The position numbers and the translations under genes were made by a program. From DATFQE01 sp963738205 (lineage in GTDB: Bacteria; Actinomycetota; Thermoleophilia; Gaiellales; Gaiellaceae), in assembly GCA_963738205.1 (NCBI GenBank), contig CAVTVQ010000006.1, positions 496,001-560,000 of the forward strand: 64,000 nt of DNA, in the 5' to 3' direction. The notes under the pieces were generated by a model, which saw only the letters and a program-made list of their open reading frames with translations, had not been told where the DNA came from and searched no databases. Below are positions 50,019 to 57,973 of this stretch, one piece after another; position 1 is the first letter of the stretch; every line of letters starts with the position of its first letter.

Positions 50019-51626
50019 CTACTTTCGCGCGAAGTAGATGTACTGCGCGAAGGCGCCATCTGCCGGCCTGAACTCGCGCATGTCGGTCCAGGCGGTGTTG
50101 GCGACGCCGTCGCTGCCGTAGCTGACGTTGATGTAGTCGCCGTGGAAGGTTGCGCACTCCATGCAGCCGGCGACGCCTGCCTTGAAGTAGATCGAGTTCG
50201 TCGGATTCGACGGCGCGGTGCTCACGGTCGTCTTCCCGAGTGCACCCGGCAGTCCCTCTGCGAGTGCGGTCGTGTACAGCGCACCGTTGGAGGCACCGCG
50301 GTCGTGGTAGAGAACGCCAATCGACCCGGTCGTCGGATCGACCTCGACCCACGGGAACCACTGGTCGCCGGCGCCCGAGTCCACGAGAACCGGAGCGCTC
50401 CACGGCCCCGCCACCGGCTTGCTCATCACGAAGACGTTCGTGTTGGTGACAGGCGTCGCCGAGTCGTGCACGCCGGCACGGTTGTCGGCGAACACGAGGT
50501 AGAGCGTGCCGTTCGTCGGACTGGCGACGATGTTCCCGGCCGAGTTCACCCTGAGCTGATAGCCCGTCAAGGTCTGTCGGTCGTTCACGTTCAGCGGGTA
50601 GTCGCGGTTGCCGTCCTCGAGGCCGGCGATGAAGCTCGGAGCCGTCCACGTCGCGCCGCCGTTCGTCGAAGTCACGAGCAGGTACTGGTTGTCGAACTGC
50701 TCGTTCGCCTCCCAGAGAGACTGGTTCTGCTCGTTCTGGAACGCCACATAGACCGTTCCGTCAGGACCAATCGTGGGCACCGAGAACTGATTCTGGTCGC
50801 ACTCTCCCGCCGGCCCACCGTGCTGGAACGTGCAGAGCGCGGGATTGGAGCCGGAGATCTCCGCCGGCGTCGACCAGCTCAAGCCGCCGTCGTCGCTGTG
50901 CGCTTCCCAGATCGCGGATGAGACGTACTCGCCTCCGGCAGACTCGAACTTGCTCCAGGTGAGGTATGTCCGGCCGTAGCGCGGCGATCCCGGATGGTTG
51001 TCGGTAACGAGCCATTCCTTGTCGTTGAACAGTTGTAGCTTGCTGAAGTCGCAGCCGATGCCGTCGTCCACGAGAACGGGCTTGAGCCAGCTGATCCCGC
51101 CGTCCTGCGAGACCGACACCACCAGGTCGCCGTCGCAGGTCTGAGTGCCGGCTGCATGCTGCACCTGGTAGCTCAGCGACGAGTGGATCGCCGTACCGTG
51201 CTTGACGTCGAAGACGGTGACGGGATCGCTACCGATCTTCAGCGGCTTCTCGATCGACATGTTCCCGGTCGACCAGGTCCCGCCGCCGTTGAAGGTCGTG
51301 TAGTACTGGTCGCAGCACGAGCCATAGTCGTTCGAGCTCGCGATCATGTGCAGCGGGTTCGCCGGATCGACCTCGATGTCGGGCTCGTTGTTCGGTAGCG
51401 GGTCGTCGCAGTCCAGCCGCGTGTTCGCACCCTGGCTCGCCGCCGTGCACTCGAAGTCGTAGTGCGGACCGTGCTGCTTGTCGAAGCCGGCCACGTCGGA
51501 CGCAACGGAACGCTTCTTGGCCATGCCACCTTCGGGCAGGTTAGGCCGAGCGTCGGCGCCGGTCGACGCCACGCCGACAAACATCGCGACAAGCACCACA
51601 AACACCGCGAGTCGCAGAACTCTCAT
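50019..51626 (-). CDS. Secreted Asp-box beta-propeller protein (sialidase-like fold)
   Basis: 535 residues from the ATG at 51626, after GGGGGAGGGCG. A Sec signal peptide (MRVLRLAVFVVLVAMFVGVASTGADA) is followed by a six-bladed propeller with repeated Asp boxes: SQDGGISW, SDDGGLSW, STNGGATW. Blades contain NNEPDIEVDPANPLHMIASSND, FSVPTIGPDGTVYVAFQNEQN and GDQWFPWVEVDPTTGSIGVLYHDRG. The catalytic Arg triad and Tyr/Glu of sialidases are not evident, so it is probably a binding or hydrolytic propeller of unknown substrate. It lies outside the defined element but in the suspected remnant zone. Confidence 0.82.
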   Translation of the reverse strand: MRVLRLAVFVVLVAMFVGVASTGADARPNLPEGGMAKKRSVASDVAGFDKQHGPHYDFECTAASQGANTRLDCDDPLPNNEPDIEVDPANPLHMIASSNDYGSCCDQYYTTFNGGGTWSTGNMSIEKPLKIGSDPVTVFDVKHGTAIHSSLSYQVQHAAGTQTCDGDLVVSVSQDGGISWLKPVLVDDGIGCDFSKLQLFNDKEWLVTDNHPGSPRYGRTYLTWSKFESAGGEYVSSAIWEAHSDDGGLSWSTPAEISGSNPALCTFQHGGPAGECDQNQFSVPTIGPDGTVYVAFQNEQNQSLWEANEQFDNQYLLVTSTNGGATWTAPSFIAGLEDGNRDYPLNVNDRQTLTGYQLRVNSAGNIVASPTNGTLYLVFADNRAGVHDSATPVTNTNVFVMSKPVAGPWSAPVLVDSGAGDQWFPWVEVDPTTGSIGVLYHDRGASNGALYTTALAEGLPGALGKTTVSTAPSNPTNSIYFKAGVAGCMECATFHGDYINVSYGSDGVANTAWTDMREFRPADGAFAQYIYFARK

Positions 51627-51884
51627 CGCCCTCCCCCTTCGTGTGTCATCCATACCCCGTAGGCAACCTAGCGCTCCCGATCGGCATCTGTCGCGATCGA
51701 CTCCTGCGTCGGTTCAGCTCGTCGCACCCGCGTCTGTGGCCTCCCCCATGACCTCGTCCATAGAGAGGAGTGCGCATGGCGGACGACCCGATCCGCCTCG
51801 ATCGGGTCCGGCCGTGAGCAGGAGCGCGTCGAGGGGGCGGCACGGGTAGTTCGCGTGCCGCCCCCTCGCGATGAGCGAACGTGC
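51627..51884. other. Intergenic region with a 19-bp element echo and a strong hairpin
   Basis: 258 bases. 51799-51817 repeats exactly the last 19 bases of the Xis-like gene (48528-48546), including its stop codon. 51831-51867 is a 14-bp perfect stem (GAGGGGGCGGCACG and its complement) with a 9-base loop, the strongest hairpin in this part. It probably terminates the leftward small secreted-protein gene. No other signal is seen. Confidence 0.6.
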
Positions 51885-52244
51885 TTACGGAGCCGAGGGG
51901 GGAACGAAGCCACACGGCCGGCCTTGCATGTCCGAGCCGGTCCCGTTGTGCAACCCTGGCGCACCGCCCTGCGGGCCGTTCGTCTCTATTGGAGTCCCAG
52001 GCGGGTTTTCCGAGTGGTGGATATTGACGTGGAACTGGTTGAAGGCGTTCTGCAGCTGCGGGCTGGATCCAGCAGGACAGACCTGTGGGCCGATCGGGGT
52101 CCACTTACCCGCTGCCGTGACCACGAAGTGCTGGTGTGGCTGGATGTTGGGCACGCTCGGGTCGGCGAAACCTGGCCCGGCGAGCGCCAGCAACCCGAAC
52201 GAAGCGACGGCGATGATCGAAAGCACGAGAATCGGAATCTTCAC
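51885..52244 (-). CDS. Small secreted protein
   Basis: 119 residues from a GTG after AAGAAGGTAAAGC. Signal peptide MKIPILVLSIIAVASFGLLALAGPGFA, then a short mature domain with two Cys (VCPAGSSPQLQNAFNQFHVNIHHSENPPG ... GRPCGFVPP) that could form one disulfide. Several His residues (PHQHFVV, NIHHSE) may bind metal. No family recognised. The 250 bases upstream show no other gene. Confidence 0.72.
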   Translation of the reverse strand: MKIPILVLSIIAVASFGLLALAGPGFADPSVPNIQPHQHFVVTAAGKWTPIGPQVCPAGSSPQLQNAFNQFHVNIHHSENPPGTPIETNGPQGGAPGLHNGTGSDMQGRPCGFVPPSAP

Positions 52245-52494
52245 GCTTTACCTTCTTTCCTACTGAAACATCCTCCGTCTTCCGCGAATCTATTCCACCC
52301 GGGCCGCGTTTACAAGGACGCGCGCCTCCGCTGGCGCCCAGCTCTCGCGGGAGCGCGCCGCGCCCCTCGACGACGAGTGAGTCGACGAACGCCCGCTGCG
52401 AGGGAAGCTCGAGCCCGCAGCCCGCGTCTTGTAGGAAGCAGGACCACTGCTCTAGGCTTCATCTTCAGCAAGCCCCGTCGGCCCGGAGGTATGC

Positions 52495-54141
52495 ATGCGG
52501 CGCACGACCTCACTGTTGAGCCTGACGATCGGCCTGGCTCTCCTCGTCTCCGCTGCCTTGCCCGACCGGTCCGGATCCGCCACCGGGGTGCGGGAGGGCG
52601 GCATCTTCAAGATCACGTTTCACGGCCCGTCCGGGCTCGACTCGATCGATCCGGCCCTGGCCTCCACGGCGCCCGGCTGGGCCGTCCTCGACACCACCTG
52701 CGCCCGTCTGCTCGCCTACCCGGACAAGCCTCCGCCCGCCGCGTTTCGCTTCGTGCCCGAGGTCGCCGCCGGCCTCCCTAAGATCTCGCGCGACGGCAAG
52801 AGGTACACCTTTACGCTGCGGAAGGATTTTCGCTTCAACGACGGCACACGCGTCAAGGCCAGTGCCTTCGAACGGGCGATCAACCGGACGCTCGAACCGG
52901 GCGTCAACTCTCCCGGCGTTCAGCACACCCGCGACATCGTGGGTGCTGCGGACGTTCTCACAGGCAGGGCGAAAGCCGCCTCCGGGGTCGACGCTGATGG
53001 GAACAAGCTCGTCATCCGGTTCACGCGCCCCGTGCCCGACTTCCTCCAGCGCACGACTACGACATACCTCTGCGCCGTGCCTCCCGGGCTCCCGGCCGAT
53101 CCGGAAGGCGTCACGAGGCTTCCCGCTGCCGGCCCCTACTACGTGAAGGAGTACCGCCCCGGCGAGCGCGTGCTGATTCGGCGGAACCCGTTCTATCGGG
53201 GCAAGCGCCCACACCACGTCGACGGCTTCGACGTCGACTTCCGCGCGCTCTCGCCGCAGGAGGTGGTCACCCGCGTCGACCGCGGCGACGCCGACTGGGG
53301 CCACACGCTCGCGGGAATCTACTTCGACCCGAACCTCGGGGTCGTGGCCAAGCACGGGACCAATCGCCCAGGCGGACGGTTCTTCGTGAGGCCCGGCTTC
53401 ACCTTGCGGATGCTCGCGTTCAACATGGCGCGGCCGGTCTTCCGGGACAACCCGAGCCTGCGCAAGGCGGTCAACTTCGCTCTCAACCGGAGGGCGATCA
53501 TCAACGGATCGAGCAGCCCGCTCGCGAGCGTCCCCAGCGACCAGTACCTCCCCCCGACGATGCCCGGCTTCAGGAACGCGGAGATCTACCCGCTCGAGCA
53601 TGCGGATCTGGCGCGAGCTCGAGAGCTCGCCGCTGGAAACCTGCGCGGCGGGAAGGTCGTCCTCTACACGAACAACAGCCCGCTGCCAATGGCGTTCGGC
53701 CTCATCGTCAAGCGGCAACTCGCGGAGATCGGGCTCGACGTCGACGTGCGGGGAATCCCGCTGCACACGGCCTCGGCCGCGTGGTTCACCAGGCTTGCGA
53801 CCCGCGGCGAGGGGTGGGACCTGGCGCTCGGCCTCTGGCAACCCAGCTACGTCGATCAATACGCGTACCTCAACCAGCTTCTCGACACGCGGTACATCGG
53901 CGGCACGAACTTCACCGGCTTCGACTCGAGCACGTACGACCGCCAGATGCGGCAAACCGCGCGCCTGCTCCAGGGCGGAGACCGCGGCCGTGCCTACGCG
54001 GCGCTCGACGTCCGGCTCGCCAGGGAGGCCGCGCCGATCGCGGCCGTGGACTTCCTCAAGGAGCCGACGCTCGTCTCGACGCGCGTCGGCTGCATCGTCC
54101 TGCGGCCGTTGCTCGACCTGACCGCCGCCTGCCTCAAGTAG
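52495..54141 (+). CDS. ABC transporter substrate-binding protein, family 5 (oligopeptide/dipeptide type)
   Basis: 548 residues. A signal peptide (MRRTTSLLSLTIGLALLVSAALP) lacks a lipobox Cys, unusual for this family in Gram-positive-type envelopes. The mature part is typical SBP_bac_5: GGIFKITFHGPSGLDSIDPALAS, VPEVAAGLPKISRDGKRYTFTLRKDFRFNDGTRVKASAFERAI, LPAAGPYYVKEYRPGERVLIRRNPFYRG, LRKAVNFALNRRAII. No permease or ATPase genes are adjacent, so it is an orphan or serves a distant transporter. Confidence 0.9.
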   Translation: MRRTTSLLSLTIGLALLVSAALPDRSGSATGVREGGIFKITFHGPSGLDSIDPALASTAPGWAVLDTTCARLLAYPDKPPPAAFRFVPEVAAGLPKISRDGKRYTFTLRKDFRFNDGTRVKASAFERAINRTLEPGVNSPGVQHTRDIVGAADVLTGRAKAASGVDADGNKLVIRFTRPVPDFLQRTTTTYLCAVPPGLPADPEGVTRLPAAGPYYVKEYRPGERVLIRRNPFYRGKRPHHVDGFDVDFRALSPQEVVTRVDRGDADWGHTLAGIYFDPNLGVVAKHGTNRPGGRFFVRPGFTLRMLAFNMARPVFRDNPSLRKAVNFALNRRAIINGSSSPLASVPSDQYLPPTMPGFRNAEIYPLEHADLARARELAAGNLRGGKVVLYTNNSPLPMAFGLIVKRQLAEIGLDVDVRGIPLHTASAAWFTRLATRGEGWDLALGLWQPSYVDQYAYLNQLLDTRYIGGTNFTGFDSSTYDRQMRQTARLLQGGDRGRAYAALDVRLAREAAPIAAVDFLKEPTLVSTRVGCIVLRPLLDLTAACLK

Positions 54142-54149
54142 GGCTGCGC

Positions 54150-55711
54150 CTAGGGCGCCTGCACCGTCACCCAGAGGAAACCGCCCGCAGAGCACGATCC
54201 CGGCCGGCGCGTTTCCGAGCTCGATCTCTCGCTCGACCTCGTTCGTCGCCGGGTCGATGCGAGAGACGGTGCCCGCGCCGCTGTTCGCGACCCAGACGGC
54301 GTGTGCACCGACGGCGACCGCGGTCGGGCGCTGACCGACCCGGATCGGTTCCGTCTTGCCAGAGGCGGGGTCGATGCGCCAGACCGAATCGTCATCCGAG
54401 TTCGCAACCCAGATCGCTCCTTCCCCGGCCGCGATCCCCCAGCGGCTTTCCGCCCACGCTGACCTCGCGGAGCGGAGCTTCCGTGATCAACGCCGGGTTG
54501 TATCGCGCCACCTCTGCGTCGCCGGAGTTGGAGACCCAGACGGAGCCGCTTCCCACCACGATGCCGGCCGGCACGGTGCCGGCCCGCGTCCGCTCGGCCA
54601 CTCGTCCGTCTGCCGGCTCGATTCTGGCGAGGGTCGAGTCGCCGAAGACCGCCCACACCGAGCCTGCCCCGACGGCGACGCTCCCGTTGGGGGAGCCGAA
54701 CGCGGTGCCGCCGACCTCGATCGGTTGCGAGGGCTCGTCGAACTGCGGGTCGATGCGGGACACCTGCCCACGGCGGCCGTGCGCCACCCACACCGCACCG
54801 AACCCGAAAGCGAGTCCGGTCGGCGTCCGGCGGTCGAGTGCGATCGTTGCGAGAACTGTCCGATCGCGGGAGTCGATGCGGGTCACCGACCGGTCGTCGC
54901 CGCGGTTGCCGACCCAGACGGATCCGGCGCCGGACGTGATCGGGCCCGGGCGGGTTCCGACCGCGACCGTGTCCACCACGCGACCCGTCTCCGGGTCGAT
55001 CACCGCCACCGAGTTCGGCAGCACGGTCACCGACGCGTCGTCGCCGCGGACGAGAGCTGCGGTCGCCACGCCGACGAGCGCGGCGAGAGCGAGCGCGGCC
55101 GCGGCGATGGCCGCGGGCCGGCGCCAGAACGACTGCTTCGCCTTCTCGTCGACGCCGGGGCGCAGCGGCGGGAACTCGGCGGGTAGCCCTTCGGCGTCCG
55201 CCTGGTAGAGGCGTACCGGGCGGTCGAGATCCTTGAGGCGCTGTTCTCCGAGGTCGCGTAAGGAGACGTGCAGCTCCTCCTCCTCGTCCTCGAGCAGCGT
55301 CTGCGTCGCCTGGGAGACGAGGATCTGCCCACCGTGCCCGGCCGCTCCGATCCGGGCGGCGCGGTGGACCGCCAGGCCGGTGTAACGGCCGCCGGAAGCG
55401 ATCGCCTGGCCCGTATGCAGTCCCATGCGTACCTGGATTCGGACGCCGTCGGGCCAGGAGTGGGCAAGAAGCGCACGCTGGCCGTCCACCGCCGCGAGGA
55501 GCGCGTCGCGCGCGCTCGAGAAGGCCACGAAGAACGAGTCGCCCTGCGTGTCGACCTCGTAGCCGGTGTGCGCCTCGAAGGCTTCACGTAGCAGGCGCTG
55601 ATGCTCTCGGAGCATGTCGCCGTAGCGCTCACGAAGCTGCTTGACGAGCCGCGTCGACCCCTCGATGTCAGTGAAGAGGAAGGTGACCGCGCCGCTGGGG
55701 AGATCGGTCAT
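54150..55711 (-). CDS. Class III nucleotide cyclase with extracytoplasmic beta-propeller (two frameshifts near C-terminus)
   Basis: Residues 1-165 are a class III cyclase domain: VTFLFTDIEGSTRLVKQL (metal Asp), GYEVDTQGDSFFVAFSSARDAL (second Asp), VRMGLHTGQAIASGGRYTGLAVHRAARI. One membrane helix (AAIAAAALALAALVGVATAALV) follows, then repeated GxGSVWVxNxGDxxVxRID blades of a Vgb-like propeller that would lie outside the membrane. The frame breaks near 54440 (one extra G in a run) and near 54192. The last blades (AIWVANSDDDSVWRIDP, HAVWVANSGAGTVSRIDP, GGFLWVTVQAP) are readable in other frames, ending at 54150. The ATG at 55711 is the start. It probably makes cAMP in response to an outside signal. 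Confidence 0.82.
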
Positions 55712-55919
55712 GCACGAGAGCCTGACACCCTGCCCATCCGGCTGACAAGCAGCCCTGACGCTGGAAGACGGCCTCCACGCGACTGATCGCACGGAGGCGT
55801 CGTTCGTACGGTCAGGCGGCGTTCAAGCAAGTCGGGGAGGCGCGCCTCGAGGCCGGCGAGCTGCTTTGACCAGGCCGCCGACCGGTCTGTTGGTCCGCGG
55901 CACGCCCCGCGGGCTTCAG

Positions 55920-56888
55920 CTAGTTCCAGCTTAGGCCGGTGAGCTGGTCGAGCTTCAGGTTGCCGCCGCTCAGGACGCAGACCACCGTCTCACCGGGCTC
56001 GGCATCCACGAGGCCGTTCAGCACGGCGGCGACCGTGGCTGCGGCGGCTCCCTCGACCACGATCTTGGTGCGGGCCATCGTCCACAGCAGCGCCTCGAAG
56101 ATCTGCTCGTCGGGCAAGGTGACGATCTCGTCGACGTGGCGGCGCACGATGTCGAGGGTCAGCTCGCCGACGCGTTTGACAGTCAGGCCGTCGATCACGC
56201 ACTCGACGTCGTCGAGCTGGACGCGCTGGCCCGCTTCGACGCTCAGCTTCATCGCCGGCGCCCCCGAGGACTCGACCCCGATCACGCGGATCTTCGGGTC
56301 GATCGACTTGAGCGCCATCGAGACGCCTGAAATCAGGCCGCCGCCTCCGATCGGGACAACGACTGTCCCGACCGAGGGCAGGTCGTCGTAGATCTCCAGC
56401 CCGACCGTCCCCTGGCCGGCGATCAGGTCGAGGTCGTCGAACGGGTGGATGTAGGTGAGGCCCTGCTCGTCGACCAGCTCGAGCGCCTTCTCGTTCGCCT
56501 CGTCCCAGATCGTCCCGTGCAGCACCACTTCGGCGCCGTAGCCGCGGGTCGCCTCGATCTTCGACGGGGTCGCGTTCTCGGCCATCACGACGACTGCGCG
56601 AACTCCGTGGATCGCCGCGGCGAGCGCAACGCCCTGCGCGTGGTTGCCCGCCGAGGAGCAGATCACGCCGGCCCGCTTGGCGCTCTCGTCGAGCAGCGCG
56701 AGCTTGTTCAGCGGGCCCCGGATCTTGTAGGAGCCGGTGCGCTGGAACGATTCCGCCTTCAGCCGGACGTCCAGACCGGTGAGCTCGCTCAGCGCCCGCG
56801 ACCCGACCAGCGGCGTGTGATGCGCGTGCGCCTTGACGTGCTCGTGCGCCCGGCGAAACGCCTTGGTGGACAGGTCGGCTGCGATCAC
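55920..56888 (-). CDS. Threonine ammonia-lyase (catabolic type, no ACT domain)
   Basis: 322-residue fold-type II PLP enzyme deaminating threonine (or serine) to 2-oxobutyrate. AESFQRTGSYKIRGPLNKL carries the PLP-Lys. SSAGNHAQGVALAAA is the phosphate/substrate loop. VPIGGGGLISGVSMALK binds the PLP phosphate. The C-terminal VCVLSGGNLKLDQL is standard. It lacks the ACT regulatory domain of biosynthetic IlvA, so it is TdcB-like. The GTG at 56888 follows GAGGAGACGAGCC. It is divergent from the second MIP channel gene, with 152 bp between starts. Confidence 0.93.
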   Translation of the reverse strand: MIAADLSTKAFRRAHEHVKAHAHHTPLVGSRALSELTGLDVRLKAESFQRTGSYKIRGPLNKLALLDESAKRAGVICSSAGNHAQGVALAAAIHGVRAVVVMAENATPSKIEATRGYGAEVVLHGTIWDEANEKALELVDEQGLTYIHPFDDLDLIAGQGTVGLEIYDDLPSVGTVVVPIGGGGLISGVSMALKSIDPKIRVIGVESSGAPAMKLSVEAGQRVQLDDVECVIDGLTVKRVGELTLDIVRRHVDEIVTLPDEQIFEALLWTMARTKIVVEGAAAATVAAVLNGLVDAEPGETVVCVLSGGNLKLDQLTGLSWN

Positions 56889-57040
56889 GGCTCGTCTCCT
56901 CTCGGGTGCGGCGCAAGGGTCACGGTGGCGGCGAGCATATCCGCGCCCTCCGCGCGACCTTCGAGGAAGCGCGGAGGGCGTCTGCACACCCGCCGACCGC
57001 AAATGTAGATTCGCGCGCAACCGAACCGGAGGTCGGATCA

Positions 57041-57787
57041 ATGGCTCAGCTGGAGAGATATCAAGCCGAGTGGGAGCGCTACGCCGCCGAGCTCCTCGGC
57101 ACCTTCGTGCTGGTGTTTGCGGGCTGCACAGCGATCGTCGGCGGAACGCAGAACAGCCCGCCCCTAGTCCTGCTCGTCGCGGCGTTCGCCTTCGGCATCG
57201 CGCTGCTAGCCGGGCTCTACGCCTTCGGCGAGGTCTCGGGCGGCCACTTCAACCCCGCCGTCTCGTTGGCGATGTTTCTGGACAAGCGCCTGCCGGTCTA
57301 CGACATGGTCGGCTACTGGATCGCGCAATTCGCGGGCGGGATCCTGGCCGCGCTCGTGCTCCTGATCGGAACGTCACAGGATCAGGTGGCCTCGACCGCG
57401 ACGGTTCCGGGATTCGAGGGCAACGGCACCGCCTTCCTGATGGAGTTCGTCTTTACAGCGATCTTCGTGACGGTGATCATGCAGGCGAGCACGAGCGTCA
57501 AGTTCGGCAGCAGCGCGCTCGTCGCGATCCCGCTCACGCTCGTCGCGGTGCACCTGGCTGCGATCCCCTTCAGCGGCTCGTCGGTGAACCCAGCACGCAC
57601 GTTCGGGCCCGACCTGGTCGGCAACGTGTGGGACGGCATCCTCATCTACTTCATCGCGCCGCCCCTGGGCGCGGTCGCGGCGTGGGCGGCCCACGTGTAC
57701 ATCGTCAAAGCCCGCATCTCGCCGCCTGAAGCAGCCGTCGCCGAGGTGCTGGATGAGCCGCAGACGACCCAGCGCGGGAGCAGCTAG
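57041..57787 (+). CDS. MIP family channel (aquaporin type), second copy
   Basis: 248 residues. Preceded by GGAGGTCGGATCA. Six membrane helices with SGGHFNPAVSLAMFLDKR and GSSVNPARTFGPDLVGNVW as NPA half-helices. AAELLGTFVLVFAGCTAIVGG opens the channel and AIPFSGSSVNPARTFGP has the aquaporin-type residue pattern. It differs clearly from the copy at 39812, so it is not a recent duplicate. It has a long acidic C-terminal tail. Substrate: water or a small neutral solute. Confidence 0.93.
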   Translation: MAQLERYQAEWERYAAELLGTFVLVFAGCTAIVGGTQNSPPLVLLVAAFAFGIALLAGLYAFGEVSGGHFNPAVSLAMFLDKRLPVYDMVGYWIAQFAGGILAALVLLIGTSQDQVASTATVPGFEGNGTAFLMEFVFTAIFVTVIMQASTSVKFGSSALVAIPLTLVAVHLAAIPFSGSSVNPARTFGPDLVGNVWDGILIYFIAPPLGAVAAWAAHVYIVKARISPPEAAVAEVLDEPQTTQRGSS

Positions 57788-57797
57788 ACGTTCGCGC

Positions 57798-57950
57798 TCA
57801 GACGCCGCGGCTGCGGTACGACCGCCTGCCGAACAGGAAGCCCAGGATCGCGATGATCGCGAGGATCACGAGCACCCAGAAGGTGATCTTCAGGAGCGTG
57901 CCGAGGCCGAGGATCAACGCCAGCAGGATGAGGAGGACGATCCAGATCAT
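57798..57950 (-). CDS. 50-residue hydrophobic membrane protein
   Basis: MIWIVLLILLALILGLGTLLKITFWVLVILAIIAILGFLFGRR and a basic end (SYRSRGV): two short membrane helices with little else. This matches the small 'hydrophobic protein' common in actinobacterial genomes, whose role is unknown. The ATG at 57950 is chosen over longer readings because the extra residues are a Gly/Arg string. Convergent with the MIP gene. Confidence 0.75.
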   Translation of the reverse strand: MIWIVLLILLALILGLGTLLKITFWVLVILAIIAILGFLFGRRSYRSRGV

Positions 57951-57973
57951 CAGAGCGGGTCGGTTATACCCGG

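Noticed and set aside
50019..51626. Calling the Asp-box propeller a sialidase enzyme
   Set aside because: Asp boxes mark the fold only; the catalytic Arg triad and nucleophilic Tyr/Glu pair were not identifiable.
52510..54195. A 561-residue minus-strand open frame opposite the solute-binding protein
   Set aside because: It mirrors a clear SBP family 5 protein and has no recognisable domain, so it is a shadow frame.
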